Shown here piece after piece: positions 23,520-29,739 of a DNA stretch of 29,739 nucleotides (positions are counted from its first letter, which is position 1; every line of letters starts with the position of its first letter). A model generated the notes under the pieces. The model was not told where the DNA came from. It worked only from the letters and a program-made list of their open reading frames with translations, and did no database searches. Position numbers and translations under genes: made by a program. Origin of the DNA: Clostridia bacterium (GTDB taxonomy: Bacteria > Bacillota_A > Clostridia > Oscillospirales > CAG-272); NCBI GenBank assembly GCA_017452945.1, contig JAFTLD010000044.1, forward strand, positions 1 to 29,739, written 5' to 3'.

Positions 23520-24227
23520 ATGTTTTGCATTAAAGTAGCAGACGTTTGCGTGGAAATTGATAATCGCTATTGTTTGGTTGAGGACGTTTGCCGTGACTAT
23601 ATCGTAAAAGGGGAATGTGTTCCGGCTTTTCGTGTGCAAATTTCAAGTGATGAGGTACACCGCATGCTCTCGGGAGCTACCTGGAATCTGACTGCTCCCA
23701 TGGCAGAGAGTTATCTGATCAACAGAGCGCTCTGCCGCAAGATGGCGGAGTACGACGCATATCTGTTCCATTCCTCGGTAATTACTTACCGCGGTAAGTG
23801 CATCGCGTTTTCGGGTAAGCGCGGTACAGGCAAGAGCACGCATACTGCGCTGTGGCGCGAGAAATTGGGTAAGGAAGTGACCGTGATTAACGGTGACAAA
23901 CCGTTGCTTGCGCTGCGTAACGGTGAGTTGATTGCCTACGGTACCCCCTGGTGCGGCAAGGAGGGCTGGCAGACCAACACCTCTGCGCGCCTTGATGCCG
24001 TGGTGTTTCTGGAGCAAGCCAAGATCAATGCCATCAACCCCATCGATAAACAGACCTTCACGCACAAGATCAGCGAGCAGATTCTGCCGCCCGCCAATCG
24101 CGATACGGCAGATAAGTTTGTTGAGCTCTTGCACCATACGGTCGAGCATGTGCCCGCATACGTGCTTTCGTGCAATATGAGTACTGCCGCGGTGGATACC
24201 GTGATCGGAGAACTCTATCATTTGTAG
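23520..24227 (+). CDS. HPr kinase-like P-loop protein
   Basis: A 235-aa protein with a Walker A motif GKRGTGKST (99-107), preceded by the strand LFHSSVITYRGKCIAFSG and followed by a possible Walker B-like VINGDKPLL (Asp126). This arrangement matches the HPr kinase/phosphorylase C-terminal fold, seen also in proteins linked to peptide-maturation clusters. The C-terminal half contains GTPWCGKEGWQTN, similar to the active-site loop of that family. It lacks the HprK N-terminal domain. Substrate unknown: HPr itself, a peptide or a small molecule are possible. AAAGGAG precedes ATG 23520. No peptide precursor, PqqD or radical SAM gene is adjacent. Confidence 0.8.
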   Translation: MFCIKVADVCVEIDNRYCLVEDVCRDYIVKGECVPAFRVQISSDEVHRMLSGATWNLTAPMAESYLINRALCRKMAEYDAYLFHSSVITYRGKCIAFSGKRGTGKSTHTALWREKLGKEVTVINGDKPLLALRNGELIAYGTPWCGKEGWQTNTSARLDAVVFLEQAKINAINPIDKQTFTHKISEQILPPANRDTADKFVELLHHTVEHVPAYVLSCNMSTAAVDTVIGELYHL

Positions 24228-24234
24228 TAAAAAA

Positions 24235-24544
24235 CTCAGTCCCATGGGGCTGGTGTATTAGCGGAAAAATTAACACGGAGATTGTATCAAAATCAATCTC
24301 CGTGTTCGTTTTTCTTACCTAAAAGATCTCAACCGTAGGGGCGACGTCATGCCGCAAGCGGCAAACGCCCCGTCCTACGTAAACAAATCTTTTCGCAATG
24401 CAATAAGTTCTTTGTGCCTGCCCGGGGCGTCGAGGACGTCGCCCCCTACAGCTGTTCTAATGCGTATCTCGGTTTAATATTTTGACAGAAACGGGGATGA
24501 TTCATCTCCGTTTCTCCGCTAATTTTCATCCCCATGGGGCTGAG
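24235..24544. repeat. Nested inverted-repeat element, about 310 bp
   Basis: Occupies most of the 458-bp gap 24228-24685, which holds no gene. Outer arms CTCAGTCCCATGGGG...ATTAGCGGA (24235-24265) and its inverse copy (24515-24544) flank two hairpins: 24272-24306 (AACACGGAGATTG/CAATCTCCGTGTT) and 24488-24514 (GAAACGGGGATGA/TCATCTCCGTTTC). Further inside, GTAGGGGCGACGTC (24335-24348) faces GACGTCGCCCCCTAC (24435-24449). The layout mirrors the element at 14251-14513, with different sequence. Confidence 0.8.
24272..24318 (+). terminator. Terminator-like hairpin inside the repeat element
   Basis: A perfect 13-bp stem AACACGGAGATTG / CAATCTCCGTGTT followed by CGTTTTTCTT; probably ends transcription of the HPr kinase-like gene. 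Confidence 0.8.
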
Positions 24545-24574
24545 CTTTTTTCTTTTTTTGCGCAAAGTTATTCC

Positions 24575-24603
24575 TTGACAAAAAAGGGAAAGAGTGATAC
24601 AAT
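24575..24603 (+). promoter_or_regulatory. Promoter of the decarboxylase operon
   Basis: TTGACA (24575-24580), 17-bp spacer, TACAAT (24598-24603). A leader of about 75 nt follows, containing the palindrome AAAAGCATGCTTTT (24637-24650) with a T run, a weak attenuator candidate. Confidence 0.85.
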
Positions 24604-24685
24604 AATATTAAACTGGCGGAGAATTGGTCTTGCTTGAAAAGCATGCTTTTTTCGTCGCAAATAACATATTTTGGAGGACCCAGGA

Positions 24686-26014
24686 ATGGAAAGAACGCAA
24701 ACCAAGGGGAATGCAAAAATCGCCCTTTTGTTTGATGCCGGTACCTTTGTGGAAACTGGCGCTTATATCAAGCGCACAGGCTCTGCAGAGGAGTATGAAG
24801 GCGTGATCTGCGGTTACGGTGCGGTGCAGGGCAAGCTTGCCTTTGCTTTCGTACAGGACGGTGACCGCATGAAGGGCGCTTTTGACGCAACCGGTGCAAA
24901 AAAGATCTCCGCGCTTTATAAAATGGCAATCAGCGCGGGCGCACCCATCATCGGTGTGTTTGACAGTGCAGGAGCATTGATCCCGGATGGTAGTGCAGTG
25001 CTGTCGGCTTACAGCACACTGCTCTCTGATATCTCTGCCGCATCCGGTGTTGTACCGCAGATCGCTGTGGTATGTGGCACATGCTCGGGCCTTTGCGCAG
25101 TGGCCGCATCCATGTTTGACGTGCGTGTGGTAGAATCTGCGGCAAAGATCTATCTGGCTACTTCCGAGCAGCCGATCTGTGCTTGTGATTTTGCTGATAT
25201 TCTTTGCGATGACCAGCAAGAGGCGTTTGCAAAGGCAGGTGTGCTGATCTCGCTGCTTCCTTCCAATAACAGATCCTGCGCTTGCACAGAGCCTGCAGAC
25301 GCGCCCGAACGTCCCACCGTTGCAGATACGGCTGATACAAAGAGTCTTGTTGCAGACGTTTGCGATGCAAGCACAATGCTGACGCTTGGCGCACAAAAGA
25401 AGGACGGCATGCTGACCTCGCTTGCAAGCATTGGCGGTGTGACCTGCGGTATCGTAGCCACCGACCGCGCACAGAACGGCGGTAAGCTGACCAAGAACGG
25501 CGCGCGCCGCGCAGCCCAGCTGGTCACGCTTTGTGACGCACTGGGACTTCCCGTGCTGACGCTGGTGGATTCCGAGGGCATTGATCCTACCTGCTCGCCC
25601 TGCAGCGCAAAGGCGTACGCAGCTCTTGCAGGCGCATATGCAAACGCTAAGTGTCCTAAGGTCACTGTTGTGACGGGGAACGCTTACGGTGCAGCATTCT
25701 CATTGCTCGGCAGCCGTGCAGGCGGTGCTGATCTTGTGCTCGCATTGCCCGAAGCCGCCATCTCTCCCATGTCGCCCACAGCTGCCGTTGCGTTTATGTA
25801 TAATGATCAGATCACGCAGGATAAGTCCAGAGCCGAAGCAGAGGCTGAGTACCGCGCAACCAAGGCAAGTGCTGTGGCTGCAGCCGAAAAGGGTGATATT
25901 GACGATATCATTCCCGCAGAGGAGCTGCGCGCACGCATTTGTGCAGCGCTCTATATGCTCAGCACCAAGGCTGAGGGAACTCCCGGCCGCAGACATGCAA
26001 ATCTGCCTCTGTAA
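24686..26014 (+). CDS. Carboxyl transferase subunit of a biotin-dependent decarboxylase (12S/MmdA-like, divergent)
   Basis: A 442-aa protein with the two-half crotonase-like carboxyltransferase fold. The N half has LLFDAGTFVETGAYIKR, an acyl-CoA-pocket-like GVFDSAGALIPDG and GVVPQIAVVCGTCSG; the C half has SLASIGGVTCGIVA, ALGLPVLTLVDSEG, PKVTVVTGNAYGAA and ISPMSPTAAVAF. It is shorter than typical MmdA (about 510 aa), and the usual GGSLGE and SGGAR oxyanion-hole motifs are changed (SAGAL), as is the CoA-binding region. It may have an altered acyl-CoA specificity or a structural role. GGAGG lies upstream of ATG 24686. First gene of a five-gene operon. Confidence 0.85.
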   Translation: MERTQTKGNAKIALLFDAGTFVETGAYIKRTGSAEEYEGVICGYGAVQGKLAFAFVQDGDRMKGAFDATGAKKISALYKMAISAGAPIIGVFDSAGALIPDGSAVLSAYSTLLSDISAASGVVPQIAVVCGTCSGLCAVAASMFDVRVVESAAKIYLATSEQPICACDFADILCDDQQEAFAKAGVLISLLPSNNRSCACTEPADAPERPTVADTADTKSLVADVCDASTMLTLGAQKKDGMLTSLASIGGVTCGIVATDRAQNGGKLTKNGARRAAQLVTLCDALGLPVLTLVDSEGIDPTCSPCSAKAYAALAGAYANAKCPKVTVVTGNAYGAAFSLLGSRAGGADLVLALPEAAISPMSPTAAVAFMYNDQITQDKSRAEAEAEYRATKASAVAAAEKGDIDDIIPAEELRARICAALYMLSTKAEGTPGRRHANLPL

Positions 26015-26029
26015 GATCGGGAGGAAGAT

Positions 26030-26512
26030 ATGAAGAAAACGATTTGGACCAGAGTCCTGCTGCTGGCACTCGCCATGCTGCTTGTGGGCAGTATGCTGAC
26101 GCTTGGCGTGTCGGCTGCAGAGTCTGATGAAGAAGCCTTGGGCGGCATTTTCTCACTTGAGAGAATCAAGTATGCCGTGTCGGTCACCCTGCAGGGCATG
26201 CTGATGGTATTTGCCGTTTTGGCGCTTTTGTGGGGCGTGGTTGCCGTATTCAAGGTGTTCTTACACGATATCCCCAATAAAAAAGCAGCCAAAAAGAAAG
26301 CGCTCGCAGCAGCCGTTGCCGAGGTCGCAGCACCGGAAGAGCAGCAAGAAGAGATCGCTGTCGCCGGTGAGGATGACGGGGAGATAGTGGCTGCCATCAC
26401 AGCTGCCATTGCAGCAACGCTTTCAAGCGAAGAATACAAAGGTCAATTTGCAAGCGGATTCCGCGTCGTGTCTTTCTCGCGTAAGGGCGGCGCATGGAAC
26501 AAAGATAACTGA
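26030..26512 (+). CDS. OadG/MmdD-like small membrane subunit
   Basis: A 160-aa protein with a cleavable-looking or anchoring hydrophobic N terminus (residues about 7-28), a second transmembrane helix (about 46-70, YAVSVTLQGMLMVFAVLALLWGVV in outline) and an Ala/Glu-rich linker leading to a C-terminal segment (AITAAIAATLSSEEYKGQFA). This is the layout of the gamma/delta subunits that tie the carboxyltransferase to the membrane pump. GGGAGG precedes ATG 26030. Confidence 0.85.
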   Translation: MKKTIWTRVLLLALAMLLVGSMLTLGVSAAESDEEALGGIFSLERIKYAVSVTLQGMLMVFAVLALLWGVVAVFKVFLHDIPNKKAAKKKALAAAVAEVAAPEEQQEEIAVAGEDDGEIVAAITAAIAATLSSEEYKGQFASGFRVVSFSRKGGAWNKDN

Positions 26513-26530
26513 GAAAGGGTTTGGTAGAAA

Positions 26531-26899
26531 ATGATGAAAAGATTTACAGTAACCGTAAACGGAACGGCATATGACGTCGTAGTAGAAGAAGTAACCGAGG
26601 GTGCAGCACCTGTTGCAGCTACCCCCGCAGCACCTAAGGCAGCTCCCGCTCCCAAGGCAGCCCCCAAGGCAACCGGTGCGCAGGGCGGTGTGCAGATCAA
26701 ATCTCCCATGCCCGGCAACATTCTCAAGATCAATGTCAAGGCAGGCGACAAGGTCTCCAAGGATACTGTTGTTGCAGTGCTTGAGGCTATGAAGATGGAA
26801 AACGAGATCTTTGCAGGACAGGACGGCACCATTGCATCCGTAGAGGTTGCACAGGGCGCATCCGTTACCGCAGAGCAGGTAATTATCACTATGAACTGA
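26531..26899 (+). CDS. Biotin carboxyl carrier protein of the decarboxylase
   Basis: A 122-aa protein. The N-terminal strand region ([18 protein letters not shown]) is joined by an Ala/Pro-rich flexible linker (about 24-50) to a biotinyl domain with EAMKMEN, in which Lys88 is the biotinylated residue. It carries the carboxyl group from the carboxyltransferase to the membrane subunit, where decarboxylation drives Na+ export. Two adjacent ATG codons (26531 and 26534) are possible starts. Confidence 0.95.
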   Translation: MMKRFTVTVNGTAYDVVVEEVTEGAAPVAATPAAPKAAPAPKAAPKATGAQGGVQIKSPMPGNILKINVKAGDKVSKDTVVAVLEAMKMENEIFAGQDGTIASVEVAQGASVTAEQVIITMN

Positions 26900-26918
26900 G
26901 CCCGAAAGGAACGATATT

Positions 26919-28148
26919 ATGCTTGAAAGTTTGTTAGATTTTCTGACAGGCACGGGTATCTGGAAACTGTTTTTCAAGGTAGCAGAGGATGAAGCACTGT
27001 TCACACTGGCAGATCAAGCGTGGGCATTTGACTGGAATTGCTGGCAGACTGTGGTCATGCTGCTGATCTCCTTTGTGCTGATCTATCTCGCCATCGGTAA
27101 GAAATTCGAGCCCTTGCTGCTTTTGCCCATCGCGATCGGCATGCTGCTGACCAACCTGCCCGGTGCAGGGATGTTCCACCTGGATTACTTTATTACAGAA
27201 TCGGTGGATTATATGTACGTATTTCAGCATGGCGGTCTGCTTGATATGCTGTATCTTGGCGTCAAGCTGGGCATTTATCCCTGTCTGATCTTTATCGGCA
27301 TCGGTGCGATGACCGATTTTTCCCCTTTGATCGCAAATCCAAAAAGCCTTTTGATCGGTGCGGGCGCACAGCTTGGCGTATTCGTTGCGTTTTCCGCAGC
27401 GCTTCTGTGCGGATTTACGCTTGGAGAAGCCGCTTCTATCGGTATCATCGGTGGTGCGGACGGCCCGACGGCCATTCTGGTCACTAAAACGCTTGCACCG
27501 CACAGGCTTGGCGCAATTGCCATTGCAGCGTATAGCTACATGGCGCTGATCCCGCTGATCCAACCGCCCTTTATGCGTCTTTTGACCACAAAGAAGGAGC
27601 GACAGATCAAGATGACCAACCTTCGTAAGGTATCGCAGCTGGAAAAGCTTCTTTTCCCGATCCTTGTCACCGTTGTGGTTGGCCTGATCGTTCCTGATGC
27701 AGTATCTCTTGTCGGCTGCCTGATGTTCGGTAACCTGCTTAATGTATGCGGCGTAACAGAGCGCCTTTCCAAAACGGTGCAGAACGAGCTGATGAATATC
27801 GTCACGGTATTCCTTGGCATCAGCGTTGGTGCAACGGCAAGCGCAGAGAACTTCTTGAACATCTGGACCGTGCTGATCATCATCTGCGGCCTGGTCGCAT
27901 TCTGCATCTCTACTGTTGGCGGACTTTTGACTGCCAAGGTCATGAACTGGATCACAGGCGGCAAGATCAATCCGCTCATCGGTTCTGCAGGCGTTTCCGC
28001 CGTGCCTATGGCAGCACGTGTTTCGCAGATCGAGGGTCAGAAGGCTGATCCCTCCAACTTCCTTCTCATGCACGCCATGGGTCCCAACGTCGCAGGCGTC
28101 ATCGGCTCTGCAGTCGCGGCAGGCGTATTCCTGTCCATGTTCGGTTAA
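26919..28148 (+). CDS. oadB: Sodium-translocating decarboxylase beta subunit
   Basis: A 409-aa polytopic membrane protein that couples carboxybiotin decarboxylation to Na+ transport. It has the conserved [10 protein letters not shown] (Asp181, matching the Na+-binding Asp of OadB), [16 protein letters not shown] with conserved Tyr residues, and [18 protein letters not shown] (Asn390, Ser396) near the C terminus. AAAGGA precedes ATG 26919. Length is as expected for OadB/MmdB/GcdB; the substrate of the complex is set by the carboxyltransferase, not this subunit. Confidence 0.95.
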   Translation: MLESLLDFLTGTGIWKLFFKVAEDEALFTLADQAWAFDWNCWQTVVMLLISFVLIYLAIGKKFEPLLLLPIAIGMLLTNLPGAGMFHLDYFITESVDYMYVFQHGGLLDMLYLGVKLGIYPCLIFIGIGAMTDFSPLIANPKSLLIGAGAQLGVFVAFSAALLCGFTLGEAASIGIIGGADGPTAILVTKTLAPHRLGAIAIAAYSYMALIPLIQPPFMRLLTTKKERQIKMTNLRKVSQLEKLLFPILVTVVVGLIVPDAVSLVGCLMFGNLLNVCGVTERLSKTVQNELMNIVTVFLGISVGATASAENFLNIWTVLIIICGLVAFCISTVGGLLTAKVMNWITGGKINPLIGSAGVSAVPMAARVSQIEGQKADPSNFLLMHAMGPNVAGVIGSAVAAGVFLSMFG

Positions 28149-28169
28149 TCAGAAAGGGAATTAAGACAT

Positions 28170-29567
28170 ATGGCACAACTCAAAATTACAGAAACAGTAT
28201 TGCGTGACTCTCATCAGTCACTCATTGCCACCAGAATGACCACAGAGGAAATGCTGCCCATTCTGGAGGAAATGGATAAGGTAGGCTACCACTCCTTGGA
28301 AGCTTGGGGCGGTGCAACCTTTGATGCTTGCATGCGTTATCTCAACGAGGATCCGTGGGAAAGATTGCGCACCATTCGCGCGCACGTCAAGAATACCAAG
28401 CTGCAGATGCTGTTCCGCGGACAGAATATCCTTGGTTACCGTCACTATTCGGATGACGTTGTCGCGTATTTCGTGCAGAAATGCATTGCAAACGGCATTG
28501 ATATTATTCGAATTTTCGATGCGCTCAACGATCCCCGCAACCTCAAAACAGCTATCGATGCAACCAAGCGCGAGGGCGGACACGTGCAGGCAGCCTTCAG
28601 CTACACCACAGGTCCGGTGTACACCATGGACTATTATGCCAAGTATGCAAAGCAGCTGGAGGAAATGGGCGCGGATTCGATCTGCATCAAGGATATGGCA
28701 GGATTGCTCAAGCCCTATGACGCTTACGAGCTTGTCAAAACGCTCAAGTCCAGCACCAAGCTGCCCGTTCAGCTGCATACCCATTATACCGCAGGTCTTG
28801 CTTCCATGACACTGCTCAAGGCAGCTGAGGCAGGCGTGGATATTGTGGACACAGCCATCTCTCCCATGGCCATGGGAACTTCCCAGCCGCCTACAGAAGC
28901 TTTTGTGGCAGCTGTGCAGGGAACTCCTTACGATACCGGTCTTGACTTGGCTCAGCTCAATAAGATCTCCAAGCATTTCGCACCGTTGCGTGAAAAATAT
29001 CTGGCATCCGGCCAGCTCAACCCCAAGGCATTGGCAGTTGACGTGAACGCGCTGCTTTACCAAGTACCGGGCGGCATGCTTTCCAATTTGATGAAGCAGC
29101 TTTCCGATGCAGGCAGATCGCATCAGCTGACCGAGGTGCTTGAGGAAGTACCGCGCGTCAGAGCGGACGTTGGCTATCCTCCGCTGGTCACCCCCTCGTC
29201 GCAGATCGTAGGAACACAGGCGGTATACAACGTGATCATGGGCGAAAGATACAAGACCGTGACCAAGGAATTCAAGGACATCGTGCTTGGTAAATACGGC
29301 AAGACTCCCATGGAGATCGACCCCGCATTCGCAAAGAGCATCGTAGGCGATGCACAGCGCATTACCTACCGTCCCGCAGATGATCTTGCGCCAGAGCTGG
29401 AGGCTATCCGCGCGCGCATTCCCGCAGGACTTGTCGAGCAGGATGAGGACGTATTGTCCTTTGCACTGTTTGAGCAGATCGCGCTCAAGTTCTTTGAGTA
29501 CAGAAAGAACCAAAAGTACGGTGTTGACGCAAATGCCGACAAGGCAAACGGCATTCATACCGTGTAA
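28170..29567 (+). CDS. oadA: Oxaloacetate decarboxylase alpha-type carboxyltransferase (5S/OadA-like), no biotin domain
   Basis: A 465-aa TIM-barrel carboxyltransferase of the pyruvate carboxylase/OadA/transcarboxylase 5S group: TVLRDSHQSL (Asp13 metal ligand), ICIKDMAGLL (Lys174, the carbamylated residue in the family) and QLHTHYTAG (His203, His205), followed by the PYC_OADA-like C-terminal region. The biotinyl domain found at the end of many OadA proteins is absent, in line with a separate carrier gene at 26531. It transfers CO2 between oxaloacetate/pyruvate and biotin. AAAGGG precedes ATG 28170, 21 nt after the beta subunit. Confidence 0.93.
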   Translation: MAQLKITETVLRDSHQSLIATRMTTEEMLPILEEMDKVGYHSLEAWGGATFDACMRYLNEDPWERLRTIRAHVKNTKLQMLFRGQNILGYRHYSDDVVAYFVQKCIANGIDIIRIFDALNDPRNLKTAIDATKREGGHVQAAFSYTTGPVYTMDYYAKYAKQLEEMGADSICIKDMAGLLKPYDAYELVKTLKSSTKLPVQLHTHYTAGLASMTLLKAAEAGVDIVDTAISPMAMGTSQPPTEAFVAAVQGTPYDTGLDLAQLNKISKHFAPLREKYLASGQLNPKALAVDVNALLYQVPGGMLSNLMKQLSDAGRSHQLTEVLEEVPRVRADVGYPPLVTPSSQIVGTQAVYNVIMGERYKTVTKEFKDIVLGKYGKTPMEIDPAFAKSIVGDAQRITYRPADDLAPELEAIRARIPAGLVEQDEDVLSFALFEQIALKFFEYRKNQKYGVDANADKANGIHTV

Positions 29568-29582
29568 TTATAACTTAATTAT

Positions 29583-29616
29583 AAAAGGGCAGAGAAGTGT
29601 TCTCTGTCCTTTTTTG
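29583..29616 (+). terminator. Terminator of the decarboxylase operon
   Basis: GGGCAGAGAA / TTCTCTGTCC with loop GTG, flanked by AAAA and followed by T6: a textbook terminator. Confidence 0.95.
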
Positions 29617-29625
29617 TAAAAAGAA

Positions 29626-29648
29626 AACCACGCGATAGTCGCGTGGTT
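29626..29648. repeat. Hairpin after the terminator
   Basis: AACCACGCGA / TCGCGTGGTT, a perfect 10-bp stem with a 3-nt loop but no T tract on the right; on the minus strand it is followed by TTTTCTTTTT, so it could terminate leftward transcription. Confidence 0.65.
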
Positions 29649-29677
29649 CAAAAGAGGCTCTGCCGATGAGAGGAAAT

Positions 29678-29739
29678 CCTCCAAATATGGTATAATTAGT
29701 TTGACCTGCCAGTCAAAGTAAAAAAACATATTTGGAGGA
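29678..29739 (+). promoter_or_regulatory. Promoter, operator-like dyad and inverted repeat before the next gene
   Basis: An extended -10 TGGTATAAT (29688-29696) is followed by the dyad TTTGAC-ctgcca-GTCAAA (29700-29717), then TTTGGAGGA, a ribosome binding site for a gene starting beyond the window. In addition, TCCTCCAAATATG (29678-29690) is the exact inverse of CATATTTGGAGGA (29727-29739), so the dyad sits inside a larger 62-bp inverted repeat. No good -35 is visible. Confidence 0.65.

Noticed and set aside
24604..24685. A riboswitch or attenuator in the decarboxylase operon leader
   Set aside because: Only one short palindrome (AAAAGCATGCTTTT) is visible, the leader is about 80 nt, and no known aptamer motif is seen.
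26934..28073. A 379-codon open frame on the minus strand opposite the beta subunit
   Set aside because: Charged, His/Gln/Asp-rich complement of a membrane protein gene; no independent support.
28218..29558. A 446-codon open frame on the minus strand opposite the OadA-like gene
   Set aside because: Shadow of a strongly supported gene with no ribosome binding site or domain.

Overview
The window looks like chromosome of an anaerobic, low-to-mid GC member of the Bacillota, most likely a gut Clostridia lineage. This is inferred from sharp TTGACA/TATAAT promoters with 17-bp spacers, GGAGG-type ribosome binding sites, a PadR-DUF1700-DUF4097 envelope operon, a FeoA/FeoB/Cys-rich peptide iron operon and a split sodium-pumping decarboxylase operon. 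There is no rRNA, tRNA or other marker, so the taxonomy stays an inference. I saw no CRISPR array, transposase, phage gene or recognisable riboswitch.

Layout. 1-1872: C-terminal part of a large surface-type protein with a transglutaminase core and YDG-like repeats. 1945-2562 (-): small class 3 lipase, divergent from 2680-4663, a PadR / DUF1700 / DUF4097 operon with a palindrome over its -10 box. 4832-5587: unknown protein. 5646-6023 (-): DtxR/MntR-type repressor, divergent from feoA-feoB-Cys-rich peptide (6291-9191), which carries two matching 18-bp dyads. 9386-14167: L-rhamnose isomerase, intracellular GH78 alpha-L-rhamnosidase, SGNH esterase and a small membrane protein, ending in a block of nested inverted repeats (14161-14513). 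14606-15187: S51-family peptidase.

15242-19550 (-): an operon reading aconitase-family hydratase, TIM-barrel isomerase-like protein, NADP-isocitrate dehydrogenase; it probably supplies 2-oxoglutarate. 19693-19908 (-): XRE repressor, divergent from a BspA-like leucine-rich-repeat lipoprotein (20042-21583); two copies of a 17-bp dyad fill the shared promoter region. 21738-24227: four poorly characterised genes (two overlapping by 4 nt, one membrane protein, one HPr-kinase-like P-loop protein), followed by a second nested inverted-repeat element (24235-24544).

24686-29567: a five-gene operon for a biotin-dependent, membrane-bound decarboxylase: 12S/MmdA-like carboxyltransferase, OadG-like subunit, biotin carrier, OadB-type Na+ pump, and OadA/5S-like carboxyltransferase. 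It combines two carboxyltransferase types and so also resembles a transcarboxylase. The window closes on the promoter and operator-like region of a gene that starts beyond it.

The most promising leads are regulatory or structural: the paired dyads at feoA and feoB, the tandem operators between the XRE gene and the lipoprotein, the two nested-hairpin intergenic elements, and the dual-carboxyltransferase operon with a divergent first subunit.
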